Source: Trebouxia sp. TZW2008 (Eukaryota > Chlorophyta > Trebouxiophyceae > Trebouxiales > Trebouxiaceae). Taken from it: 64,000 nucleotides of DNA. The DNA is taken from positions 186,001 to 250,000 of the forward strand of contig BDIU01000197.1 in NCBI GenBank assembly GCA_002118135.1. The letters run 5' to 3'. Of this stretch, positions 34,205 to 46,300 are shown piece by piece. The stretch's first letter is position 1. Each line of letters starts with the position of its first letter. Made by a program: the position numbers and the translations under genes. Below the pieces are notes generated by a model that was given only the letters and a program-made list of their open reading frames with translations, searched no databases and was not told the DNA's origin.

Positions 34205-37200
34205 ATGAGCAGACAGACATATCTGCCAGCTGACCCGAAGATGCTGGCCCCAAGTGCCTGCTTCAGACAACACACACAGACCAGCACTTACTCTGGCTCA
34301 CAAAAGCAGAGAGCTGCTAGAGTCAGAGTTGGTAGACGCACTGTCGTATGTGAGCACAGCACTACAGTCAGGAAGCTGCAAGAACAGTATGTGACGCCAA
34401 AGCACAGTCTGCCAGAGGCATGGAAGCAAGCACCAGCAGCCCCACCTCCACAAAGGAAAGCAGCTCCAAAAGATGTCAGTGCCAGCGACAGGGCCTTAAA
34501 TGTCATTGTGCAGGTGATGCTTCCCATACACGGCAATTGTGCTGTCCCTTGGTTTGCCAACAGCATACCAGCCTTCATCAAGCATGCCATCAGCTGCTGG
34601 TCGTTTGCCAGCTTCACCGTTGCAACCAAATTTCCATGATACTCTCCCAGGACGTCCTTACTTTTTAGTCTGCCCATGCAGCCCTGTATCATCTTTGAGG
34701 CCGGCAGAAGTACCAGATGAATCTGCACAAGCAAACTCTGCATCACATCTGATAATGTCAGTCACACCTTCTCACCGTTTGACGATCTGGTGGTACAGGA
34801 CCGCGGTGGCTTTGTGCCAAAGGATGCGCAGTCAGCTCAGCAAAGGTTGAAGGCAGTGCTAATAGAGGACAGGCAGGATGCACCCGCTCCAGGCAGTGGC
34901 ATCAGGGAAGGCCATCAAATTGTGGCAACAGTGCTATATCCCCATGATGAGGCACCTGCACCCCTTCCTAGAGCTGTGGAAACCATGCTTGCGCAGCACT
35001 TCAGCACAATCACTGCAGCCAAGAAAGCCATTCGGCGCCGTGAGATTGTGGTGGCTGGCAAGATCTGCACCACAAGCAGGTGTGTGAGCTCGTGGTTGAT
35101 GCGTAATGTAGAGCTCTTGTCAAGCAGGCTAGCGCACGCATGGCATATATGCAGCTTTGCTCACTGGTCAAAAGCATGACACAGTAGCCCCAATCAAATG
35201 CAGTCACGCTCTCCCAACAGGATCCAATACGCGTTTCTTTCCAGCTGCAATGACGCAGACGCCTTGCAAGGCTGACATGTGGGCCAGCTGAAAGCAACGC
35301 CCTAAAAAGTTTTTGCCTTGCTGAACTTTTCTGTTATGCTGTTTGGCCGACGCATGCTGCACAACAGGCACACATGCCATTTGCTGCCCAAAACATCTGG
35401 TAGGCCCGCATGCACGACAAGACTACAGGGTGCCAACAGCATGACACTCTGACGGATGCAACGCTGCTCTTTGGCGCTAACCTATGCGTTGCATCAAATT
35501 ACATCATGGTTTGATGGTTGATGCAGGGTTGTACAGCCAGGAGAGCGTTTGGACTGGATTCAGCGGGTATCAAATGGCAAGATTGCTGATCAGGCACAGG
35601 CTCCTGCTCGTCTCAAGGTGTGAACACACTTGACAACTGCGCTCTATCTGAGCTTCGTGATTGTCATGGTTTATTGAGCAGAGGCAGTTGATGCATTTGG
35701 TGACATGAGCATTGTTGCTTTTCTATGTTGTATGTACTGAACAGACCAAATCATTCGAAGCAAGCTGATGCCTGTCAAGTGGCAGCAAATTGACATGAAT
35801 GCTGGCGATTTACTGATTGAGAGTCTTTGGCATGCTGCATACTGTCATGAAGGTTCCCTCGTCCCTTTTTGTTTGGCAAGGCAATCATGTCACAGGCTCA
35901 GAGCTTGTTTCACCAGCATGGCTGAACCACAGTGTGTATGATGATAAAACATATGGATCAAGCCTCAAGTAGCACATTGCAATCACACCATGATGTACAT
36001 GTAAAGAACAGCCGCAGCAAAGTGTCTTGAAAGTCATTGACAATGCTGACTTTACAGGTGGTGTATGAGGATGAGCACATGGCATGTGTTGTCAAGCCCC
36101 AAGGCATGCCAACTGCTCAGGTGTGGCGGCTAGACTGCTCCACTGCATTTCCTTTTGCAGACAGACTTTACACTGTACATTATTCGTTGCTCTCAAGCCT
36201 GCTTGCAAAACCATTGGTTGGAAGCAGTTTGCAACGACACTGCAAATGCACAGGCATTGTGCCTATTGTCTTTGCAACCTTGCTTCAGACAGCTTGCCAA
36301 TGCCATTGTCTGCGTGCAACAAGCTGCATAGCACGCACTGCCTTCATGCAGCAGCTCATAAAAGAGTTTGAAGGAGTGATGCATAGGCTGCCGTGTGGAT
36401 CTCCAAGGATCAATGCATCATGGAACCTAGCAACAGTGTATACAATGACGCTGATGTTCCTCTGATGCAGAATAGTGCATCTGGCAAGGTGGATGTGCGA
36501 CAGTGCCTACCGTACTGCTTGCAACCATCCCACGAGCCTGGCATGCTTTGCAGGCCTCAGCATGTACGTTCTGTTGTCTGCTAGCACCTTACACCCTAGC
36601 TTGTTGATGCTGGCTTTGTGCACTTGTTGGCCATCAGCATTGTCAGCCTGATTTCAAGCATCACCATTTGTCTGTAAAATTAAAATTCAACGCTGTCTGA
36701 GCATTTCCAGAAGCAGACACTCCTCAGCTGATTTCTAGGAGATCTGTGAACATATTCCCACGCCCATTTTGTAGTTCAACAATCTGGCCTCTGAGAACTT
36801 ATGTGGGTACAGATTGGCTGTATCAAAAAATCACGCGCTGTGATGTTACAGGTACACAGGCTGGACGAGGCGACAGGAGGGCTGCTGCTGATAGCCAAGA
36901 CCCGCCTGGGCCTTCAAGGCCTCTCAGCCTCTTTTGAACAGCGCCAGGTATTGCATTCAGACACTATTGACAACTGTTTCACACCTGCTTCTGGCAGGCC
37001 AGTCTGATTTATGACATTGCTGGTGCTGCAAGTTGAGTTGCGCTGTCTGATTTATGACATTGCTGGTGCTGCAAGTTGAGTTGCGCTGTGCTCTGGTAGA
37101 CATTGCAGCTCAGGTCATGTTCCAGGTGTGCATGGTCTGCAACACTGAGTCAGCAAGCTTCATTTTCTCTCGATGCGGTACAACAAGAAGACAACAAATC

Positions 37201-39749
37201 TCTTATGTGGCACTGTTGCCAAGGCTTGATTGCAGGTTGTGGGGCTTCCAGTTCACATAAACTACCTGACATCGTGTGTGCGGGGCCTTGCTGTGCAGAA
37301 GGCCCTTGCACAGCTCATGCACAGGGGGCTTGACAGATCTAGACTTTGTCCTGCATGCACTCTTCTTGGTCAGGGGCTAGCAAATTTGCATCACACTACC
37401 TGAGCATGTGTTGTTGTTGCATTGCTGCACATGTGGTGGTTGGCTGCTGTATTTGCATGCTGACTGGTTTCCCTCACACATGGCAGGTACAGAAGTCATA
37501 CCAAACAGTGGTTGGGGGCTTGCTGACAGGTCAGGGCTATGTGGATATCCCTCTGGACGGCAAGCCCTCCCTGACTGAGTACCGAGCCCTACATCATACT
37601 GACTCTGGCAACCACGGCTGTGTCTCAACCCTGGATCTATTCCCTCACACAGGTACTAGCTGCAATACCTGTGCTGAACATGTTGGCTCATCTAGCTGTT
37701 GAGTGTGTGCAAAGCCTGTCTGATTGAGTCCCGAGCCTCACGTCACACCCAGTCAGGCAACCACAGCTTCACATCCACACTGGTTCTGTTCCTTTGCCAA
37801 ATGCAGCTGTGTGCACACTTCACAAACATGTACACTAAGACGTAAGATTGCCCCACTTCAAACGAGCTGTCATCATATGCTTGCATGTCATTTGGCAAAT
37901 TAAAGCGCAGATTCCCCGGCATGCGTTGCTGTCTGTGGCAGTGCTGTGATTCAGCAAGTGTGCAAGTCCTGCTCATGTCCCCACTGTGCCGATGCGCGTC
38001 CTTGTATGTGTGTGTTTGCGTCCTTGTGGCGCCTGCTTTGCTGCCTTGAGATTGCTCAACACCTGAAAAGTCAAGGTGCTGCACACATTTCTCAGCTGCA
38101 GAACCCGACCGACCCAGCAGCAGCACCTCAGTTTCTGTTTTGATACCAGAAGGCTTCCACTCATTGAGGCTTTGCCAGAGAGACAATCAAGACACCTGCA
38201 TAAGAAACGTCATGCTGTCCTGCAGGACTGCCCATAGTTTGTGGCTATCTTGCCAGGCTGGCTTATTGCAGAAATCATAGGACATGAACAACAAATTTTT
38301 TCACAATGTTTTCTGTACTAGAGAAATCTGATGCAGGGCGCATGCACCAGCTGCGGCGGCACATGGCATTGATTGGCCATCCCGTCTTGGGTGATTCTAG
38401 ATACACATATGGGTACGCCAAGAGGCACCCAGATGCTGCAGTGCTGCTGACCCCTTCAGAAGCCAAACAGGCCATGAAACTGCCCTTCGGGGTTGCTGCT
38501 GAGCACCAAGACCATCAAGTCTCCAAGAAAAGGTGATGCATCTTGCCGTTGACATGGTGGCCTACTTTACATCTGTGACGCCAACATGACTCCACTGCCC
38601 AATGGCCAGGAAAGGGAGTGAGTACACTTTGCATTGGGATGCCAAAGCCTCATGAGATGTTTGACACAGCTGTGATGCTGTACAAGTTTGGCACTGTAAC
38701 AAGTTTGCATCTTTGCTTTTCACTTACATCACAAGACCTACAGACTAGTGTCTGCTGATGGTACGTTTCCTTTGCTGGTCATACAAAAGGAAACCAGTGT
38801 CAAATTCAGCACAAAGACTGGATCCTGGCTGCTTGCACTGTGTAGGCATGAGCAGGAGCATGCTTTCTGGGTGTCACAGAGAATGATGATTGCTGGCAAG
38901 CTAGCAGCAGTGGTTGAGAAACCTGACACTTTCATTGGCGGGAGGACCAGACATTCCTGGCAGGCGTCCACAAGTGGCACACAGGCATTGTCTGTTGACA
39001 GCTTGATCAGAAGAAGAGCACTGGACACACTTGAGACTCAGGCATGTCAAGTGCATGGCTGGGGCAACAATGCCAACTCAAGCTCCTCCAATCGGCAAAG
39101 CCGTCCACAGAGACAGAAGCATCAGAAACCACCAGCACTTCTGCAAGACAGGACAGTGTCATCCGCAGCTGAAGCGAGTCTGTCTTCTGAGCAGTTGCCC
39201 GCTTTGTACACTACACAGCACAGACAGTCAACACACCAGCAAGCAGTGTGCAGCAGCAGTCACTCAGTGGAGGCATCAAGCAGCAGTGCTAAATGCCAAA
39301 GCTTGCAGAGGAGCACTCCTGAAGGCAGCTCATTAATGCTACTTAGGAGACCACAGTATACATCACCAGCCGCCATTCATGCTCAGAACAGGCTCAGAAG
39401 CAATGATCGCAACTGCTTGCACATTGCAGAGCCACAGCTATCTGGTGTGGAAACTAAGCATCCACCATACGATTGGCGACCCAACAGCCAAGCAGAGCAA
39501 GCTGACTCTGTTGCAGAGTACAAGCAGCAGCTTTCCACGCCTTTGAGTGAACTGCTATGTCTGTGGGCAGTGCGATTGGTGTTGCCACACCCTGTGACAC
39601 AACAGGTGCTGAAGCTTGGCATTCCAGACCCACCTACGTTTGGGCAGGTGCGAGCCGCCGAGCAGCGGCTAGCCAATGTTCCATCCACAAAATTGCAGTT
39701 GGACTTCCGAATTAATGGCCTTACATCTGGTGATTTCAGCACTGAGTAG
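34205..39749 (+). CDS. RluA-family RNA pseudouridine synthase with large insertion
   Basis: Isomerises uridine to pseudouridine in rRNA or tRNA. Exons: 34205-34513, about 34770-35079 (5' edge unresolved), 35527-35617, 36058-36120, 36471-36563, 36852-36947, 37487-37652, 38337-38532 and 38744-39749; from exon 2 on every junction keeps phase. An S4-like RNA-binding segment (AAKKAIRRREIVVAGK, VVQPGERLDWIQRV) precedes the catalytic domain. That domain has VVYEDEHMACVVKPQGM, LPYCLQPSHEP, VHRLDEATGGLLLIAKT (catalytic Asp codon at 36864), EYRALHH, and GRMHQLRRHMALIGHPVLGD. The family's C-terminal strand, LCLWAVRLVLPHPV, lies only at the end of the last exon, after about 250 residues of Ser/Gln-rich sequence, so the fold is interrupted by a long insertion. 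The N-terminus (Arg/Gln/Pro-rich) may be a targeting sequence. Confidence 0.87.
37002..37087 (+). repeat. Perfect 43-bp tandem duplication in an RluA intron
   Basis: The sequence gtctgatttatgacattgct / ggtgctgcaagttgagttgc / gct occurs twice head to tail without mismatch, so the duplication is very recent. Confidence 0.9.
37712..37797 (+). repeat. Decayed copy of the 3' edge of RluA exon 37487-37652
   Basis: Text 'ctgattgagtcccgagcctc' and 'caggcaaccacagctt...ctggttctgttcc' mirrors 'ctgactgagtaccgagccct' and 'ctggcaaccacggctgtg...ctggatctattccc' in the exon. It lies just downstream in the intron. Confidence 0.7.
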
Positions 39750-40314
39750 CAGGACAGGGAGGAGCACAATCTAGGCAGCTTTTACTGGGGGCTTGCTGGC
39801 CTTTTCTAGAGTTGTCAAAATCACTGTCACAGTGCTGGAATGCGACTGCAATTACTACCGTAGGGTACGGGCCCGTACATCGTCAGGTTGTGTGATGCAT
39901 CAACGCTTGTGCACTGCAAAGCTTGCCTCTGCAATTTGACTTGAATTGACACCATCATGGGAAGCGCTGCTGCACTCGAAGCAGGCACTGTCAATTAGCA
40001 CGTAGCACCCACTTTGAAGAACACTCTCACATACAGATTACTGAGTAGGTATGTATATATTACTTGAAAGACATGTCGTACAAAATGTACATGGCGTGCA
40101 ATAGTAGAGTCAAGGCATTGCCAGAACCCAAATTTTACAAGCAGGTCGGCACATGCTGGTTTCTTCCCCACACATGAATGTTATGTTCCCTGGCAGAATT
40201 GTTACAGTGACCATAACACAAAGGTGTAGCAGGTATGGAGACCAGCTTTCGGATGGATGCACGTGTGACACAAAGGAAGGTGGATAAGCTAAGCTGCCTT
40301 TTCACACTGCAACG
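39750..40314. other. Convergent intergenic region, RluA / TPR gene
   Basis: This 565-bp interval lies between two convergent stop codons. It contains the short palindrome gggtacgggcccgtac at about 39864. No gene was found. Confidence 0.35.
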
Positions 40315-43300
40315 TTAAGGAGGGAGCCATTTAGAGGCAAGCACATCCTTCATTGAAGCTTCGTGAGCAGCACCGCCGCGATCAAGCAGAGCTGTTACTG
40401 CGTGATTGAGCTCCGCTGCCAGCAACAAAGCATCTGGCTGCAACTCAGCCTGGTTTGCCTGATACGCTGACTTCTTCTGCAGCAACTGAGCTAGCTGAAT
40501 TGCGCATGCTGCGTAAGCCTCCATCACCCGCTTGACTACAGTCATCTTGAAGTGTTCACTCACAGCGCTGCCCAAATCTGCAGGAAGCAAGCCACATGAT
40601 GACCAAGCAAGTGTACATTCCCATCACAAAACGACCACGTTTGATGTCATTGATGCTTGCATGCCTTTGTAGTCACTTTGCTGTGCTACATCATCAGCTG
40701 GAGCAAGATATCAGCAAGCACTCAGTGTAACAAGGCAGAGCAAGTTCCATCTGCTGCACATGAAATAGTGCTCTACAGCATGGGAAAGCTGCGCGTCAAA
40801 TCAAAACAGAGTGCATGTCTTCAAGGTGCCATTGCAGCTGACGTACTTGAACAATGCCCTTCCTTGTGTTGAACATGTAACATCAGCTATCTCTGACCTG
40901 ATTCCAGAGCATCATCAGTTTCTGCGTACAGTGTCTCCAAGCAGGTCTTGATTGGGGCTGCTTTGAACAGCCGAATGGCTTCGTACAAAGTCTGTTCAGC
41001 TTCGTCTGGCCTGTCCAGGTTCTTCTCTGCCATGCTCATCAGCCTCATAGCCAGAGCCATTTTGGCAGAACTGAGAAGAAACGCCAAACTCGCCTGAACA
41101 TCAACATCAATGTCAATTATCATATGATGAGCAGAAACATCAATGTCACATACTAACTACAGTAATCTCTCTATATAAGGACACTTGATATAAGGACATT
41201 CTCAATGTAAGGACAATGCAACTGGGAACCAAGCACTGCTTTCTGACGACAGTGGTACTTCTGAGTCAGGACAAATCAATGTAAGGACATTTTTCTTGGT
41301 TATCAATGCAGTCGTTATAAAGAGAAATTACTGTATAGGCTCAACGCACAGTAAGCAATCTGCAAGTCAGGGCTGAGCAGAAGCGATGAACTGGCCCAAA
41401 GCATACAAAGGAATGCCATTGCATAGGGAATGGCATGCAGTATGCAATTTGCACTGCTATAAAGACTCGTTATAGACCATGGCAGAGCTGAGCAGAAATA
41501 GCAAGCTTTGCCTGAGCAGACACATCAGATAGACTTTTTGCCAGTTCCACTTGTCAACTTGAGACTCAGTATGCAGTATGCGTTTTGCATGGTTCCAAGA
41601 CTGACGAATGTGACAGGGCGATTTTGCAGAAATGCCAGACTCAGTCAAAATGCCAAACTCGCCTGATCATACACATCAGTTCTGAGTGTCCGGTAGGGTT
41701 TCAGCACGCAGATTAAATGCCAAGTCAAGGACACAGAGTGCGCATTCTGCGCAAATGCTACATATGTGTATTGTGGAAAAGTTAAATCCAGCCACAGCTT
41801 CCAGCATGCTGGTCAGCGCTTCTGGTAGCATACTGGTGCTACGACTGAAGGCATGCACAGACTATCTTGATAACAACTGCACTGGTTACCACAAGTTGTG
41901 CTTACATGGAATTGCCCGTAATCAGAAGTGTAATTGCATTCGTCAGGCAATGATAGGCTGCCAGTTGAACTATCCTTGCAAGAAGAATGTTGATACGTCC
42001 AGTGTCCTCACGGCAACATACTAATGCACAGTAGCAAGAAACAGACAATTGATATGAACACGTTGTCAGTGCAAGGACAATGCAGTTCCTGACCAAGCAA
42101 TGCATCCTGACTGCAGTGGCACCTTTGAGTAAGGACAAATTTCTTGGGAACCAAAGCAGTCGTTACAAAGAAAACCCATTGTACCTTGGTTTGGTTCTTG
42201 GGGTCTTGTAGAGGAGGCGGGGAAGAAGAGAAGAAGGACAACACTGAAGTAGTCAAGCCAGTCTTTTTAGGGGCAAACTCTCTATCCAGCGGCAACTTAT
42301 TGGCCTTTGCTATATCACGCGCCCTGCCAGCAATGTTGTATGCCCTGCAAACACAGCCACACAAATATCTTGCCTATGTGCAGACGTTGTGAAGTGGCTT
42401 TCCTGCGGTACAGGCAGCACAAGGATGCAGTCTTGTTCTGAACTCTCCTGTCCAGTGGCAACTTATTGGCCCTTGCTATATCTCACGCCCTGCCAGCAAT
42501 GTTGTATGCTCTGCAAACAGTACAAACCACTGCAAGGTCAACATTTGTTGGGTTGTCAACGATTTTTGACTTGTCAAAAGCCTGCGCTTTGCCAGACACA
42601 ACTACATTCTTGCCCTTTTGAAGGCACTGCACACTGCAATGGCGATACTGCTTGAAAATACAGAGAAAAGTGCACAACCCCTGTCCATTGACAACTTTGT
42701 GGCCCTTGCTACACCAGATGCCCTGCCAGCAATGTTGTGCACATATAGTCAGGGCTATGGTGGAGAATGCAGTGTTGCTTCTGCCTGCATTTCCCCTCTT
42801 TGGCGGCTGCTTGTTGGCCCTTAGTACGTTGTGCGCCCTGCCAGCAATGTTGTATGCTCTATAGAACCAATCACAATGTTGCCTTTGTGCAGACGCCAAA
42901 CAGTGACTGTACTGCCTTGCAAATAGGATGAGTTTGCAATGTTCATGCTGCCAGTGGTGCTGGTGATCAGTTGACACTTTTGGGCCTGCACTGCATGATG
43001 CGTGCTGTCAGCAAACGCTGCTTCACACACTGCAAGGGTCTTCTACCTTGCCCGAGCGCAGGTCTAAATCATGTGTGAAGATGAAGAACATGCAGGCAGT
43101 GCACAAGCAGAAGAAGAGCAGCAGGTATGGGTTGGAACGCCAGAATTACTGGTCTTAGCCCGCGTTCACGACATCATTTCATCACGCAAGCAGGAGCAGC
43201 AAAGCAAACAAGCAAGCAACAATTGCAGCAATTGGGGATCAGATTGTCCTTTGCTCTGAGGGAAGATAAATGAAAGCTGTGAATGACTGCTGGTGTAGTC

Positions 43301-46300
43301 GTGATGATTGTTACTGTAAAGTATTCTCAGAACAGCTGCCCTTTGCCGGCTGGTATTGTCTATCTGCTGCAGCTCCATAACAACAAAAGGTGACTCAATC
43401 TCCTAAAGCAAAATGCAAAACCAGGAAAGAAAAGCAAAACTACAATGAAAGCATTTGATTGCTTTCATTGTAGTTGACTAATGCCAAGACTTCTTATCAA
43501 CATTAAATGTTTTCAGAGCAGCTCACCTTTGCCAGCTGGCGCTGTCTGTCTGCTTGAGCTCCACAGCAGCCAAAGCAAGAAGAGGATCGACCAGGCCAGG
43601 ATGTTGACCATTCCTGTACTTTGCCTGCCAGCAGTACAAGCTACTGTCATCATCTAGATTTGGTTGCAAGACTTTCCAGTGAAGATTGGCAAGATCAAAC
43701 TCTGGCTGCTGCTATGCATTTGACAATGCCCTCAGGCAGGCAGACAGGCAGATAGATCGGCAGGCAGGCACATCATGCGCATGTATTTGCTGCTGTCAGA
43801 TTGATTGCCTGTGGTAGCAGAAAGATACATTCAGCATGCACAGCCTGAATTTTCCACAAAGTGCTTCTAGCTAGCTGAGTCAAGTTGTGCTGGCATCAAG
43901 GACTGTGGTACTGCCGTTGTTTCTGTCAGTGTTACTGTCTGACTCACTGCTCTTATGTCAATGTATCTCTGCAGCAGCTCCCGCGCCTCTGGCAGGCGAT
44001 TGCTGCGCTGCATCACCACTGCCATCTCCTGACATATCAAGCCCACATCTGCATGGTCTGGCCCCTGCACAGATCACAGTCATGATCAGCTTTCACTCTG
44101 CAGAGCATCAGTCAATGGTGAGCGCATAGCAGTCGCATTCAACTGAAGGTATTGATATACTGTTCTGCAATGCGTCACCACTGCCGTCCCTTGGCACATC
44201 CAGCCCTATCTGCACAGTCTGGCTCCTGGACAGATAGCGATCACAGTCATCACTTGCAGCCACCTTTGATTTACAGGGCATCAGCAGACAACAGTGGTGG
44301 TCACTGCCATCTCCTGACATATCGAGCCCACATCCGCATGGTCTGGGCCCTGCACAACAAGCAGTTGCAACTATCAATTGCAGTCAGTCAGCATATCGTG
44401 CAGCAGCAAACAATGGTGTTGATCGCAGCCATTTCCTGGCAGATCAAGCTAACACCTGCAATGTGGTGACAGTATGGACACATAAACATGGCATTACATG
44501 GCTCAGGTGAGCAGGCTTGTTGGCTGACGAAAGCATGCGAAGGACTTGAGCTTGTCTTGATAATGGTGACATTGTGGTCACATGATCGCATGGTATGCTG
44601 ACCTTGACATGATTCACAGCTGGAGCAAATTGCTCAGACACAATTGCTCCCACTATTGTACGCGGACCATGAGAGACGATGGTGGAGCTGTAGCTAGTGC
44701 AGCAGGACATACTGACAAAATCATGGTGACGACAGAGAGAGAGAGAGTAATTGTACATGCTTTAGCCAGCCAACAAGGCTGATCACATGTGCCACACAGT
44801 GGCAATGACTATATGTCCAAGAAATTCATGCAGTCTATGACATAGTGAAACACCCCTAAATGATCATGTTGCGCCAAAAAAAGCGCGCATGTTATACCTG
44901 CAGCCCTCAAACAAATGAGGGTTGTTGGCCCGCACCCTAGCCAATGCTCCATGATGATGACATTGTAATGACATGATTGCGCTAATGTGAAATGCTAACC
45001 TTCACAGTCTCCACGTGAAGCAGCAGCTGGTGCAGCAGGGCCTCGGCCTCTCCCAACTGCCCTGCCCCTACCAGCACTGATGCCAGCTGAGTGTACTGTA
45101 GCACATTGCCTGCACAAATCAATGGACTGTGATTGAATGGTATGTGACGCTGATATCTGTCTTGGGCCTGCCCCAGTACAGATGCCCCTACATGTCCAAT
45201 ATAATTGGTTGAGATTTGTGCATGACCGAACTGGCTGGAGCCACTGTACGTACCTAGTTCGGCCTGCTGAGCCTGCCTAGCACACGTTGATAACAAATGC
45301 ATGAATGAATGCCCTTACCAGCACTGAAGCCAGGTGATTGTTGTGTAAAATATTGCCTGCACAAACGAGTATATTGTGATGAGAATAGATGCAAGCTTAG
45401 ATGTACCAAGTCTTTCTGGAATCAGGCAAAATTGCCCCGGCCCACCAGCACTGACGACAGCAGAGTGTACTTTAGCACATTGCCTGCGTAAATGTAAACT
45501 TAGTTGTGAGACTATATGCATGTACAGGTGCAAGAAGCCTTATTTGGTTCAGGGAGACCTGTCCTAGCCCCGCGAGCACTGACGCCAGCTGAGTTTCAGT
45601 GTGACACATTATCTGCACAAATGAATGGATAGTGATAATATGTATGTAGGTTTGAGTTTTGTCTTGCATCAGGCATAGCTGCCCTGTCCCATTGAGTACT
45701 GAGGTCAGTTGAGAATTCTGTAGCATACTGTCGGCGCATTCAGAAGTATAGAAGATCTGCTTCATTCTCTGTTTTGCATGAGGAAAACGCTCAAATGCGA
45801 TGCATTTTGTTCAAACAAAGCATGTGCTTGCAGTCAAGGTGTTCCTTCAATGAATACAACATGAGTTTTGACAAAAGGAAAATAGCTCTTGCTGACACGC
45901 ATGACTTGTAAAGCAATTGCTTCTGGTACCAATGACCAGCACTCACTGGCAGAGAAGGAGGGGTCTTGGTTCCGGAGCACTTCTGCAGCCTGCTTGAAAA
46001 GCAGCAGTGCTTGTTCCGTTTGGTCTTGCCGCCGCTTCAGCTCTGCGAGAGACACCAGGCTCTGCACAAACTCAGCATGCTTTTCCCCAACTGCTCGCTT
46101 CTTCACCTGCAGCTTCAATACAAGTTGTTTTGAAAGTTCAAGAGAGCTGTCCCTTGAAAGTTTCCAAAACCTTCTTCTATATTCCACCTTATAAAGCTTT
46201 GGAGGGAGTGTTGAAGCTAATGGGCGCGCAAACTTCTGCCAGAGACACCAAACTTAGCTCAAAGTCAACATGCTTCTCCCATACTGCCCATTGGTTAAAA

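Noticed and set aside
37743..38186. 147-codon minus-strand frame within an RluA intron
   Set aside because: Part of it is the decayed copy of an RluA exon edge read backwards; no motif.
43071..43259. Plus-strand Glu/Gln-rich frame inside a TPR gene intron
   Set aside because: Looks coding by composition, but it is antisense to the gene, short and has no partner exons.
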